This document shows positions 34,735 to 42,579 of a stretch of 64,000 nt of DNA, piece after piece. The DNA is taken from positions 142,328 through 206,327 of the forward strand of contig NZ_BDCI01000010.1 in the NCBI RefSeq assembly GCF_001613425.1, in the 5' to 3' direction. How positions within the stretch are numbered: position 1 is the first letter of the stretch; each line of letters opens with the position of its first letter. The stretch is from Nocardia vulneris (lineage in GTDB: Bacteria > Actinomycetota > Actinomycetes > Mycobacteriales > Mycobacteriaceae). Position numbers and translations under genes: made by a program. The notes beneath the pieces are model-generated. The model was not told where the DNA came from. It saw only the letters and a list, made by a program, of their open reading frames with translations, and did not search any database.

Positions 34735-35583
34735 TCAGAGAATCTTGATCTGCGGGAAAGCGAGCATGTCGTCGAAGCAGTTGAATGCCGCGGGCTCCAG
34801 TGCCACCGTCCTGGCATCCCCGGTGAACAGGTCCTGCATCTGCCGCTGCAGGCGATTCAGCTCGTCGTGCTCGGAGTCCTCGGCGGCCACGAGCCGGTAG
34901 CCGAGGGTCGAATGGAACGCGTACTGGTCCGAATACGGTAGTCCCACGGTGTCGGCGAGCTGGTGGCGGAGTCTGGACAACGCGCTGCCGGTGGCGGCGT
35001 CGTTCGGCTGTAGCTTGACTCCCGGTGCGGCGGCGGTGGTGATCATGCTTTTCATCCCCGCCACCGTCATGACCACCCGGCTCGGAACGTCGAGCCGGGC
35101 CGCGTCCAGGCGCGCGAACATCTGCATCGTGGCCGCGGGCATCGTGGCATCCGCAGGCAGGTAGCTCGGCCACTTTTCGGTGCCACGCATGGCTTCCGCG
35201 AGGCCGTCGAACAGGGTCATGTGGAAGCTGTCGATCGGCGTCAGCGCGAAATGCCTCACGAATCTCGACTCCGCCACCAGCCGCTGCGCCTTCTTCTGTG
35301 CGTCGTAGAACGCCGAGTCCTGCGGGACCGGAAAGACGAAGGTATTGCCCCGGAACCGTTGCGCATTGCCGTCGGGGTCCCATTTCGCCCCTGGGCCAGC
35401 GCTCACCAAGGCACGGCCCGTCGCTGCCGGACGCTGAGTCATCGCCGGAGCGCTCGAACCGGAGGACGCAGGCCCCTTTTCGGCCTGGGCGCGGGCGGCG
35501 ACGACCACCGAAGAGCTTGCGACGAGGCTGGCCACCAGGGCCGAGCGGCGACCCACCACAAGTCTCGAGATGTTGGGATGCAT
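34735..35583 (-). CDS. DUF1868 protein, exported 2H phosphoesterase-like
   Basis: A 282-residue protein. Two H-x-T-L motifs, HMTLFDG and HSTLGYR, about 125 residues apart, are the catalytic pair of the 2H phosphoesterase superfamily, to which DUF1868 is related. FRGNTFVFPVP and FDDMLAFPQ are further DUF1868 landmarks. The N-terminus (VGRRSALVASLVASSSVVVAARA) is a signal peptide with twin Arg, so it is probably exported. The substrate is unknown. It is divergent from the NTF2-like gene, across promoter copy D. Confidence 0.82.
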   Translation of the reverse strand: MHPNISRLVVGRRSALVASLVASSSVVVAARAQAEKGPASSGSSAPAMTQRPAATGRALVSAGPGAKWDPDGNAQRFRGNTFVFPVPQDSAFYDAQKKAQRLVAESRFVRHFALTPIDSFHMTLFDGLAEAMRGTEKWPSYLPADATMPAATMQMFARLDAARLDVPSRVVMTVAGMKSMITTAAAPGVKLQPNDAATGSALSRLRHQLADTVGLPYSDQYAFHSTLGYRLVAAEDSEHDELNRLQRQMQDLFTGDARTVALEPAAFNCFDDMLAFPQIKIL

Positions 35584-35632
35584 CGGGCCAAGCTAGCCGT
35601 GCGGGATGACCGCTCGGTGAAGCCGACGCAAA

Positions 35633-35665
35633 GATTGGACATTTGCCCAGCCTTCTGTTTAGGGT
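35633..35665 (+). promoter_or_regulatory. Shared promoter/palindrome, copy D (NTF2-like gene)
   Basis: GATTGGACATTTGCCCAGCC (35633-35652) has a weaker left half than copies A-C, with TGGACA as the -35 and TAGGGT (35660-35665) 18 bases on. The ATG of the downstream gene is 45 bases further. It lies 50 bases from the divergent DUF1868 start and could control both. Confidence 0.65.
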
Positions 35666-35709
35666 GGGAGAGCAATTGCAGAGCAACCTTCCCGATTGGA
35701 GCGAAAGTT

Positions 35710-36120
35710 ATGGCCATTCCTGAGACCACTGCCGCGGATCTGGAAGCCGAGGTCGTCGCCGCGAACCAGTTGCTCGCGACCTGGTTCGGGACCGATGCGG
35801 ACCCGGCGATCCTGGGGCGTGTCGCCGCGACCCAGGCCGAGACGTTCTCGATGGTGGACATCAACGGTGTCCTGGTCGACAAGTCCGGGCTCGCGGCCCA
35901 GCTCGAGCAGGCCCACAATTCCAAGCCCGGCCTCCAGATCGAGATCACCGACTTCCAGGTGGTGCTCACCGTGGACGATGTCACGGTGATCCGCTGCAAG
36001 GAACGCCATCACTTCGACGGGAAGCTCCACGATCGCTGGACGACCGCGCTGCTGCGGACCCAGACGACCTCGCCCCGATTCCTCTGGCTGACATTGCACG
36101 AGACGCCGATCCTCGACTGA
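35710..36120 (+). CDS. NTF2-like (DUF4440-type) small protein
   Basis: A 136-residue protein with the alpha-beta cone pattern of NTF2-like folds: an N-terminal helix (ADLEAEVVAANQLLATWFG), a helix around the middle (DKSGLAAQLEQAH), and four to five strands (QIEITDFQVVLTVDDVTVIRCKERHHF, HDRWTTALLRT, RFLWLTLHET). DUF4440 proteins bind small ligands or act as isomerases; none can be assigned here. It is cytoplasmic. It belongs to the set of genes under the shared promoter, which suggests a role tied to lipid or alkane use. Confidence 0.75.
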   Translation: MAIPETTAADLEAEVVAANQLLATWFGTDADPAILGRVAATQAETFSMVDINGVLVDKSGLAAQLEQAHNSKPGLQIEITDFQVVLTVDDVTVIRCKERHHFDGKLHDRWTTALLRTQTTSPRFLWLTLHETPILD

Positions 36121-36205
36121 GGCAATAGTTGCGGCAGTGATTTCGGTGGGCGCGTACTCGGCGCCTGCCGCGCAACACTCGGCGTGATCGTCCAGGCATA
36201 CCGGG

Positions 36206-36240
36206 GACGTTGCCGGGCTCGAGTCGAGCCCGGCAACGTC
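36206..36240. terminator. Bidirectional terminator (17-bp perfect arms)
   Basis: Arms begin GACGTTGCCGGGCTCGA and are complementary over 17 bases about a single central G. It lies between the convergent NTF2-like and tetR genes. Confidence 0.75.
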
Positions 36241-36353
36241 GCTCGGAGCGGACTGGTTCCGTACCGTTCCTGCACCGTCCGCGACTGCCCAGCAACATCC
36301 TGGCTCGGCCACCGCGGTGCCTCTATCCGATCGTCACGGTTCGTCGAGCGGGT

Positions 36354-36911
36354 TCACTGCCGTGTGAAGGTGTCGAACAGTGCCATGACGGCCAGGCGAA
36401 GGGCTGTTTCGTGGTCCGGATCGTCTCGCGCGGCGACGCGGTGCAGCGTGAAACCGTCGATGACGGCGACGAATGCGCGGGCCTGGATCGGGGTGACAGC
36501 GACGCCGACAGAATTGAAGCCCGTGACGACGAGGTCTTCGAACGCGTTGAGGACTCGTTCGACCTCTGTTCGCAGCTCGGGGCGACGGCTGGCTTCTAGG
36601 TAAGTCTCGAACTGGGCGACCGTGGCCGCCGGTGGCATCGCGAACGCGGTGATCGCGTATTCGAGCGCTGCGCGCGGATCGTCGCCTTCAGTGGTGACCC
36701 GTTCGGTGATCTCCCGCAGGCCGGTGACCGCGGCGTCGGTAACCCGGCGCATCGCGGCGACCAGTAACTCATCGATCGAGGCGAAGAAGTAGCTGGTCGT
36801 TGCGGGAGGCAAGCCTGCTCTAGCGGCGACGCCACGGTGGGTGATCGCGCCGATACCGCGTTCGCCGATGAGCGCGATGGCCGCGTCGAGTAGTCGGTCT
36901 CGACGTTGCAA
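36354..36911 (-). CDS. TetR-family regulator
   Basis: A 185-residue regulator. The helix-turn-helix (about residues 5-50) reads RLLDAAIALIGERG...ITHRGVAARAGLPPATTSYFFASIDELL, a TetR type in which the usual VYxHF is TSYFF. The C-terminal ligand domain follows. Translation appears to begin at TTG 36911; no ATG or GTG lies in frame upstream before a stop. It is the only classical one-component repressor near the shared-promoter genes and so a candidate for that regulator, but no shared element lies before it. Confidence 0.85.
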   Translation of the reverse strand: MQRRDRLLDAAIALIGERGIGAITHRGVAARAGLPPATTSYFFASIDELLVAAMRRVTDAAVTGLREITERVTTEGDDPRAALEYAITAFAMPPAATVAQFETYLEASRRPELRTEVERVLNAFEDLVVTGFNSVGVAVTPIQARAFVAVIDGFTLHRVAARDDPDHETALRLAVMALFDTFTRQ

Positions 36912-37442
36912 AGTCGCGGAGCGGTGGTTGTCTGGTCTGAAGGCGATTGCTGAATTCTAGGGCATGGTGGCGAGCGCGCTTTCGCCCTTGCCTGGACGGC
37001 GTGCCCACCTCCCTCCGCGAGCAACGTCCACGCTCACGGCCGTCACGGCTCGGTACCTGCGGGACCGTTCAGTCCTGAGGATGAATTGGTTTGTCTCCGT
37101 GATGATCCGGATTTGCCCGATGTACGAGCACGGCACGGACTCAGCGAACGTTGGGAAAGAACGGTGCCACTGCCATCGTGGCAGCCTGCTGCCGCGTAAC
37201 CGCGCTGCGGCACCGCTTCTCACGCAACCGGACGAGTGCATTGGGGGTGCCCCGAGCGCTGCCGCCCGACCCGGATGAGTGGCCAGGAAGCTGCTGGTCC
37301 GACGTGATCGAGCAGTGTGCTATCTGTCGTGTGGTGCGCGGGTTGTTCGACATCCCGGCGTGTTCGGCCTCCGTTTTGTTCCTGTCCGGGAGGGTTACGG
37401 TTCCGAAGACTCACCGGACCGAGCTACGTCGAAGGAGATCCC
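36912..37442. other. Noncoding region with no recognised gene
   Basis: A 531-base gap. A short plus-strand stretch near 37220-37320 reads NRTSALGVPRALPPDPDEWP and could be the tail of a lost gene, but it is not recognisable. The promoter of the gene at 37443 must lie near its right end. Confidence 0.35.
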
Positions 37443-38027
37443 ATGCCGATCAGCCGTTGCCGCGCGGCCGTCGCGGCCGTCGCGATGCTGGGGTTCGCCG
37501 CGATCACCTTCGGTGCGGCGGGCGCTACACCAGCTGAGTCGGAGTTCGCTCCCTCGATCGTGCACCCGGTGGCGGCACCGACCGAGGAGACAACCAAAGC
37601 GTTGATCGAACAAGCGCAGGACCGAACCGACGCTGCCGCCTCGATCGCCGAGCAGTACCTGGGAGGCGGCAACCCTACGTCCGAAGGCGACATAGAAAGC
37701 AGCAAGAGGATGCAAGCCGAGATCGACGCCGCACGCGCTGCTGCCCGGAACGCCACCGACACCGCAACGGGCGCTAAGGCTGCTGCGGAAGCAGCCCAAA
37801 TGGCACTGGATGCGCTCGCAGCCACTGTCACCAATTGGAGAGGCTCACAGGCGGGACGCGACCGCTTCGAGGCGATCGCCGAGTTGCAGAAGAAGGCCGT
37901 GGCAGCGGCCGAAACGGCTGTGGGGGAACCCGATGACGTGGCGTCGGCCAACGCCGCAGCCGAAGCGCAGAACAAGGTCATCGACGCACTGGGCGACGGC
38001 GAAAAGATCGAGCTGATCAAGGTCTAG
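37443..38027 (+). CDS. Secreted Ala-rich coiled-coil protein, unknown function
   Basis: A 194-residue protein with a ribosome site (GAAGGAGATCCC) before ATG 37443. The signal peptide is RCRAAVAAVAMLGFAAITFGAAGA. The mature chain is almost entirely helical and Ala/Glu/Lys-rich, with heptad-like runs (ETTKALIEQAQDRTDAAASI, ARAAARNATDTATGAKAAA, LQKKAVAAAETAV), so it likely forms a coiled coil outside the membrane. I do not recognise a family. It is one of two adjacent small secreted proteins in the variable region. Confidence 0.65.
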   Translation: MPISRCRAAVAAVAMLGFAAITFGAAGATPAESEFAPSIVHPVAAPTEETTKALIEQAQDRTDAAASIAEQYLGGGNPTSEGDIESSKRMQAEIDAARAAARNATDTATGAKAAAEAAQMALDALAATVTNWRGSQAGRDRFEAIAELQKKAVAAAETAVGEPDDVASANAAAEAQNKVIDALGDGEKIELIKV

Positions 38028-38199
38028 GAACTCGGCGACGCCGATTCGGGAGTTGTCGGTGGGTGCGGTCATGCTCGCGGGTCTGGAGCCACTCGCCTAC
38101 GCCTCGGCCGGGCCGCTGATCCCGCACCGCACCGACTTCGAAGACGACCACGACCCCCGCTGCGGTCATCTCATCACGTGCGGCAATGCCTGGCGTATC

Positions 38200-38222
38200 G
38201 AGGGTCCGGAGAATAGACCCTC
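38200..38222 (+). terminator. Short stem-loop after the coiled-coil gene
   Basis: GAGGGTC (38200-38206) and GACCCTC (38216-38222) form a 7-bp stem with a 9-base loop. It is 170 bases past the stop; a weak terminator candidate. Confidence 0.35.
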
Positions 38223-38310
38223 CTGCGACCCATCCCGGGTCCGCTCCGCTCCGAAGACGAGCTAGTACGGTGAACGAGTGTTCGCCCACCTCTGCGAAAT
38301 GAGGAGAGAA

Positions 38311-38775
38311 GTGGCAACTTCGAAGACGGTTTGGGGTGTTGTAGCTATTTCCGCTGTCGTGTCAATGGTGGCCCTGCCGGTGGAAGTGCAGGCTTTGCCG
38401 GGCGACCCGACCTACGACTGCGAGTTCATGACGGCAGTCGAAAGTGGGACGGTGGACGGTAGGACTGAGGGCACGATCGACTTTTATGGAAAGAAGGAGA
38501 CATACAACTCTAAAACAAATATACCTGTGTATGGGGTGGTGGCGACGGGGTGCAAGCCGCGGGACGGTAATACTCCCGAGTCCGGCATTGTGGAGAAGCC
38601 GCACATCGGGATCATCGCTAAATCGGGTGAAGTCATCTACAAGGATGACACCAAAACAGAATACGATTTGTCGATGACGGGCTGTCCGAAAGTAGATGCC
38701 GGTGACGGCAGTGGAAACATCTTCGGATTCGGCTGCTCTACGCCCACGGGGTACCCCGCAAAAAAGAAGGGGTAG
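38311..38775 (+). CDS. Secreted protein with AT-rich coding sequence, unknown function
   Basis: About 154 residues from GTG 38311, which follows GAGGAG closely; an in-frame ATG at 38299 would add four residues. A signal peptide (TVWGVVAISAVVSMVALPVEVQA) is followed by a mature domain with four Cys (YDCEF, TGCKP, TGCPK, FGCST) likely forming two disulfides. It is rich in Lys, Thr and Gly. Base composition is unlike the neighbours: about 40% GC over the 60 bases from 38461, with AAA, AAT and TAT codons. That suggests acquisition from a lower-GC source. I recognise no family. Confidence 0.65.
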   Translation: MATSKTVWGVVAISAVVSMVALPVEVQALPGDPTYDCEFMTAVESGTVDGRTEGTIDFYGKKETYNSKTNIPVYGVVATGCKPRDGNTPESGIVEKPHIGIIAKSGEVIYKDDTKTEYDLSMTGCPKVDAGDGSGNIFGFGCSTPTGYPAKKKG

Positions 38776-39233
38776 ATCGATTCCGGTCGGAACCGGATTG
38801 GTAGGTCGCTACGATCTGTGCGCGGTCGGTCTCGCTGAGTCGTCGTTGTAGGGCGTGGGGTTCGGGTGAGACAGTGGGGGCGGGGTATGGGTGTGGTGGC
38901 GGCTGGGTTGTTCGTACTGGGTGTCGACCGGGCGAACTGCTATTTCGGGGCCGTCTACCAGCACGGTTCGGTTCGTATGCTGACACATTGTGCCCACCGA
39001 ATAGGAGGCGAGTGCTTGCGGAGAGCGCTCGCCTTTTCGGTTCCGCGGGTCTTGTGGGGTGCAACCCCACACCCCGCCCCCGGACCCCCTCCTCTGCTGA
39101 CCGTCCTGGATAGTGCACCCCGGCTCGCCGACCCCGATGTCACGCCCCTTGTCGACAGCATCCGCTGCGGCGGCATATTGGATCCGGCCGATGGCAGAGA
39201 TTGACCGGGTGGAGTGGACGAGGCACGGTCAGG
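38776..39233. other. Noncoding region with no gene seen
   Basis: No gene supported. It holds the terminator at 39007-39037 and, just after it, a run of CCCCACACCCCGCCCCC. Nothing else was recognised. Confidence 0.4.
39007..39037 (+). terminator. Intrinsic terminator
   Basis: GGCGAGTGCT (39007-39016) pairs with AGCGCTCGCC (39024-39033) with one G-U pair, followed by TTTT. It may end the transcript of the AT-rich secreted-protein gene 230 bases upstream, or an unannotated RNA between them. Confidence 0.6.
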
Positions 39234-39437
39234 ATGGTTCGAGAGCCGATCAGTGAACGATTCCGTACCGTCGCCGCGGATTTCTCGGCGTCGGTGGACG
39301 CCCCGTCGGCCCGCCTTCGGGCCGGTAGCGGCGCGACCCTGCTCGAAACCGCCTGGCCGGCATCCACCTCCATCATGATCAGGGAAAGCGTTTCGCGATC
39401 GCCGCCGCGATCTCCTGCGGTGCGTGCTCCTGGATGA
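39234..39437 (+). pseudogene. Possible fragment of a mycothiol-dependent maleylpyruvate isomerase-like gene
   Basis: VREPISERFRTVAADFSASVDA resembles the start of TIGR03086/MDMPI-type N-terminal domains, which begin with RYRxVADxFxxxV patterns. The resemblance ends at once: the following W-D-A-P-S-P-C-x-G-W signature is absent. The fragment runs into the end of the convergent hydrolase gene. Weak evidence. Confidence 0.25.
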
Positions 39438-40239
39438 AATGCCGCGCACCGGGTAATTCGACGACCTCTAGGTCGGTGAACGCGGCACGCACGCGCGGTA
39501 GGCAGGCTCCGGGACGAAACGCCATGTCCCGCATACCCCACACTGCTAAGACCGGCTTGTCGCCGAGGCTGGCGGGTACTTCGCGGGCGAGGTGTTCGAG
39601 CAAGGGCCGCGCGGCGCGAATCTCATTGGGCGTCAAGGCAAGTCCGCGCCGAGCGGGCGGGCTGGGTTGTACCGCGCGGTAGTGGTCGGCCTCGGCCGCG
39701 GTGAGCGTGCGGCCGAGCTCCGCGAGCAGCACACGCTCGATGAGGAAGTTCCGCTCCAGGATCCGGCGCCGCATCGGGGCACTGTTCAGGACCACGCTGA
39801 AGGCCCGGTTAGCGAGTGCATCGATGGGCCAGAACATGGTGTTGCCCAACACGATTCCTCGCACACGGTCAGCGCGCGAAACCGCCGCACCCAGGCCGAT
39901 GGGGCCGCCCCAGTCGTGGCCCATCACCACGAAGTCGTCCAGCCTCAGGTGGTCGATCAACGCACCGAGAACGGCGGTGTGCTCGGCAATGGTGTAGCCG
40001 AAACCTGCAGGGCGTTCGGACAATCCGAAGCCCAGGTTGTCCACCGCGACGCACCGGTACCGGTCGCGCAGTTCCTGCACGAGATGCCGGTAGAGGAAGC
40101 TCCACGCTGGGGCGCCGTGGCAGAACAGGAGCACCGGCCCGGTCCCCTCGTCGATGTAGTGCACTCGCCCCGCCGGCGCGTCGAACCAGCGCGACTCGAA
40201 AGGGTATAGGTTCTCGTCGGGAACGAAATCGACCAGCAT
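39379..40239 (-). CDS. Alpha/beta hydrolase, haloalkane dehalogenase-like
   Basis: A 286-residue protein close to haloalkane dehalogenases: LLFCHGAPAWSFLYRHL, the nucleophile elbow GHDWGG with Asp rather than Ser, and ARHFIQEHAP with the catalytic His. The Trp after the nucleophile, one halide-stabilising residue, is present. The second, normally Asn or Glu in HG(N/E)P, is Ala here (HGAP). So dehalogenase activity is doubtful and an epoxide-hydrolase or other role is possible. Two palindromes of TACAnnTGTA type lie before its start. Confidence 0.82.
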   Translation of the reverse strand: MLVDFVPDENLYPFESRWFDAPAGRVHYIDEGTGPVLLFCHGAPAWSFLYRHLVQELRDRYRCVAVDNLGFGLSERPAGFGYTIAEHTAVLGALIDHLRLDDFVVMGHDWGGPIGLGAAVSRADRVRGIVLGNTMFWPIDALANRAFSVVLNSAPMRRRILERNFLIERVLLAELGRTLTAAEADHYRAVQPSPPARRGLALTPNEIRAARPLLEHLAREVPASLGDKPVLAVWGMRDMAFRPGACLPRVRAAFTDLEVVELPGARHFIQEHAPQEIAAAIAKRFP

Positions 40240-40261
40240 TGAACCATTCCCCCAGGCTCCG

Positions 40262-40293
40262 ACTACAGACGTAGTGAGACTACACCTGTAGTC
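40262..40293. promoter_or_regulatory. Two palindromic operators before the dehalogenase-like gene
   Basis: ACTACAGACGTAGT (40262-40275) and the perfect GACTACACCTGTAGTC (40278-40293) lie 23-54 bases upstream of the ATG at 40239. The TACAnnTGTA core is that of BlaI/MecI/CopY-type repressors. No such regulator is in the window; the divergent-side neighbour is a CGNR protein. Confidence 0.6.
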
Positions 40294-40341
40294 GGCGGAT
40301 GCCTTCGCATGGTCGACCGCCCGGGTTCGTGAACGGAGGGG

Positions 40342-40890
40342 TCAGTCGTGGATCTTGTTGTAGTGCCGCCTGGCCCGCGCCCGGTTTCCGCAGTCCGACG
40401 AGCTGCACCAACGCCGTGATCGGTTGCGGGTCTGGTCGATGAAGACCCAGCCGCAGCCTGGCCCCTCGCATTCGCGGATTCGCTCCAGGTCCGCGGATCG
40501 CAGCAATTCCTCGGTCTGTAGTGCGAGAAAATGCGGAAGCGCGGCGTCGTCGCGCAACGGCACGGTCCACTGCAGCGGCAGGGCAGGCGCCAGCTCGGCG
40601 TACCGATATGCCGCGAGCAGCGGCGCTCGTAGTGCGGCGACGTCCGGCGGATCTGACACGAGCACCTGGTAGAGGGCCTCGCGGAAGATGTGCACCGCCT
40701 GCAGGACGGCCTCGGAAACCGTCAATGGTTCGGTTGTCGCGCCGACCAGGACGACCCATTCCGAGAGTCGCTCAGGGGTTGACAGCCGATCGTTTCGCCT
40801 GACCGGATCGCGCCGCCAGGAAACGGTGTTGACCAGGTCCAACGGCACACTGCCACCGATGCTGTCGTAGCCGTCCCAGTGGTCACCCAC
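40342..40890 (-). CDS. CGNR zinc-finger protein (ABATE domain)
   Basis: A 182-residue protein. The N-terminal ABATE domain (about 1-130, starting PLDLVNTVSWRRDP) is followed by the CGNR zinc finger: CEGPGCGWVFIDQTRN then RRWCSSSDCGNRARARRHY. These are putative stress-responsive transcription factors. It is divergent from the azlCD operon with a small inverted repeat between, so it may regulate those genes. Confidence 0.9.
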   Translation of the reverse strand: MGDHWDGYDSIGGSVPLDLVNTVSWRRDPVRRNDRLSTPERLSEWVVLVGATTEPLTVSEAVLQAVHIFREALYQVLVSDPPDVAALRAPLLAAYRYAELAPALPLQWTVPLRDDAALPHFLALQTEELLRSADLERIRECEGPGCGWVFIDQTRNRSRRWCSSSDCGNRARARRHYNKIHD

Positions 40891-40898
40891 CTGTCCTC

Positions 40899-40920
40899 CT
40901 AATGGTCAAAACCAGTTTAG
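40899..40920. promoter_or_regulatory. Inverted repeat between the CGNR gene and azlC
   Basis: CTAATGGT and ACCA..TTAG flank a CAAA centre (TGGT 40903-40906, ACCA 40911-40914). It sits in a 48-base divergent gap; a likely site for a local regulator such as the CGNR protein. Confidence 0.35.
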
Positions 40921-40938
40921 CTTGTTAGGGTGCGCAGT

Positions 40939-41607
40939 ATGACAACGCTCCGGCGAAGCTACCTGGCCGGCGCCCGCGTCGGGCTCGGGCTGGGTGCTGC
41001 GACCTTCGTCCTCGGCGTCACCTTCGGCGCCTACAGCCAAACTCTGCACTGGGGGACCGCGGCCCCGATCGTGGCGTCGATCATCGTGTTCTCCGGCTCG
41101 GCCCAGTTCGCGCTGGCCGCCGCGCTGGCCGGCGGCGGTCATCCAGCTGTCGCGGTCGGCGCCGCGGCCCTGATCAACGCTCGATTCCTGCCGATGGGCG
41201 CCGCTGTTGCCGCAGACCTGCGCGGCGGGCGCCTGCGCCGTGCATGGGAGGGCCAGGCCGTCGTCGACGGGTCGTGGGTCGCCGCGCACCTTGGACAGGG
41301 ACGCTTCGACCGGGAAAAGCTCATCGGCTGCACCCTCGTTCAGCTGCCGGCATGGGTGCTGGGCACGGTGCTCGGCGTTCTCACCGCACCTTCACCGGAG
41401 TTGGTCACGCGGTTCGGGCTCGATGTCGTCTTTCCCGGCTTCTTCCTGGTCTTACTCATCGATGAGCTGCGCCGCTCACGTCCGGCGGTCTGGACCGCGG
41501 CGCTCGCCGCGGGCCTGGCCGGTGCCCTGGTGTTGCTCGTTCCGGTCGGCCTCGCGCTGATCGGCGCCTCGACTGCCGCGCTGCTCGGTCTGGCGGTGCG
41601 GCGATGA
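40939..41607 (+). CDS. azlC: AzlC-family branched-chain amino acid permease subunit
   Basis: A 222-residue membrane protein from ATG 40939 (GTG at 40930 is an alternative) with about six helices. The AzlC signature GLGAATFVLGVTFGAYSQTL and SIIVFSGSAQFALAAAL is present, followed by ALINARFLPMG. With AzlD it forms a two-component exporter or permease for branched-chain amino acids. It overlaps azlD by ATGA. Confidence 0.92.
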   Translation: MTTLRRSYLAGARVGLGLGAATFVLGVTFGAYSQTLHWGTAAPIVASIIVFSGSAQFALAAALAGGGHPAVAVGAAALINARFLPMGAAVAADLRGGRLRRAWEGQAVVDGSWVAAHLGQGRFDREKLIGCTLVQLPAWVLGTVLGVLTAPSPELVTRFGLDVVFPGFFLVLLIDELRRSRPAVWTAALAAGLAGALVLLVPVGLALIGASTAALLGLAVRR

Positions 41608-41909
41608 CCCTTTGGGCTGCGATCTTCCTCGTCGCGTTGATCAGCATCGGCTTCAAGGCAGCCGGCCCGGTCCTACTCGGCGACCGTGCGATGCGGCCCC
41701 GGATGGCCGGGGTCATCGCGCTGCTCGCGCCCGCATTGCTGGCCGGCCTCGTGCTCACCGACGTGACCGGTCCCGACTGGTCCGGAATCGATGGGACCCT
41801 GTGCGCGGGGCTGGCAGCGATCGCAGTGACCTACGCGCTACGCATGCCAGTGCTCGCCGCGATCCTCTGCGGCGTCGCTCTCACGGCCGCGCTGCGATTA
41901 CTGATTTAG
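41604..41909 (+). CDS. azlD: AzlD-family permease subunit
   Basis: A 101-residue protein with four hydrophobic helices; ATG overlaps the azlC stop. Strand order IFLVALISIGFKAAGPVLLG and LAAIAVTYALRMPVLAAILCGV matches AzlD, the small partner of AzlC in branched-chain amino acid transport. Confidence 0.92.
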   Translation: MTLWAAIFLVALISIGFKAAGPVLLGDRAMRPRMAGVIALLAPALLAGLVLTDVTGPDWSGIDGTLCAGLAAIAVTYALRMPVLAAILCGVALTAALRLLI

Positions 41910-42014
41910 AACGCCCGCAGTGGCTGGCGTGGCCCCGCGCTTGGCTGCCTACCCGGTACGCGCAGTCCGATTGCGGAGGTTGCGATGTTGTCCTGGTGCC
42001 TGACCCTCGACAGC

Positions 42015-42425
42015 TCAACGGCTCGGGTTGGACCAGAACAGACCGTGGCTGCGCCGGGCGACTCGGCGCTCGAATTGCTCCATGGTGATGTGCTTTTCGT
42101 CGTATCCGTACAGCAGCAGCGGCCAATGTCGCGCTGCTTCCAGCACGATTTCGGCGGTCAGCCATTCCGCCGCCGGGGTGGCCGGGCTGTGCAAGGTCGC
42201 CTCGTGGTGGGGTGGCGAGCCGAGTAGTGCGTGCAGTTCGTTGAAGGTGGCCGCTTCTTGCCGGGGTGCGTTCGCCGGGAGCCGCCGGACGAACGGATGG
42301 ATGTCGACGGCGACCCAGGAATTGTCGCGCTGGAGCCAGGCGGTCCATGTGGTATCGAGCTGCCCGCCCCTCTCGACGATGAGTTCCTGGAGTCGCTCGG
42401 GATCGAAGTCGTCGCCGAAAGTCAT
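42015..42425 (-). CDS. Hypothetical protein
   Basis: About 136 residues from ATG 42425; longer versions to 42614 lack support and overlap the neighbouring membrane-protein gene. It is soluble and mixed alpha/beta: FDPERLQELIVERGGQLDTT, TWTAWLQRDNSWVAVDIHPF, EWLTAEIVLEAARHWPLLL. No motif recognised. It converges with azlD, about 100 bases away, and may be in a unit with the upstream membrane-protein gene. Confidence 0.5.
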   Translation of the reverse strand: MTFGDDFDPERLQELIVERGGQLDTTWTAWLQRDNSWVAVDIHPFVRRLPANAPRQEAATFNELHALLGSPPHHEATLHSPATPAAEWLTAEIVLEAARHWPLLLYGYDEKHITMEQFERRVARRSHGLFWSNPSR

Positions 42426-42579
42426 CCGGACGATGCGCTTTACCAATCCCGCCCTCCTGTCGGCGTCGAGAATGCCGAACGGTCCGGTCGGCGCGACGAT
42501 GTCGAGCTTGCTGGGTAGCAGGGGCTTTCGACAAGCCCCCAGTTGCGGCAGTGCAATCCGAATGCCGCGCGGAACGTTG

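Noticed and set aside
36957..37241. Minus-strand 94-codon frame upstream of the tetR gene
   Set aside because: No motif, no ribosome site, and composition typical of chance frames in GC-rich DNA.
38053..38265. 70-codon plus-strand frame after the coiled-coil gene
   Set aside because: No signal peptide, domain or ribosome site; it overlaps a stem-loop.
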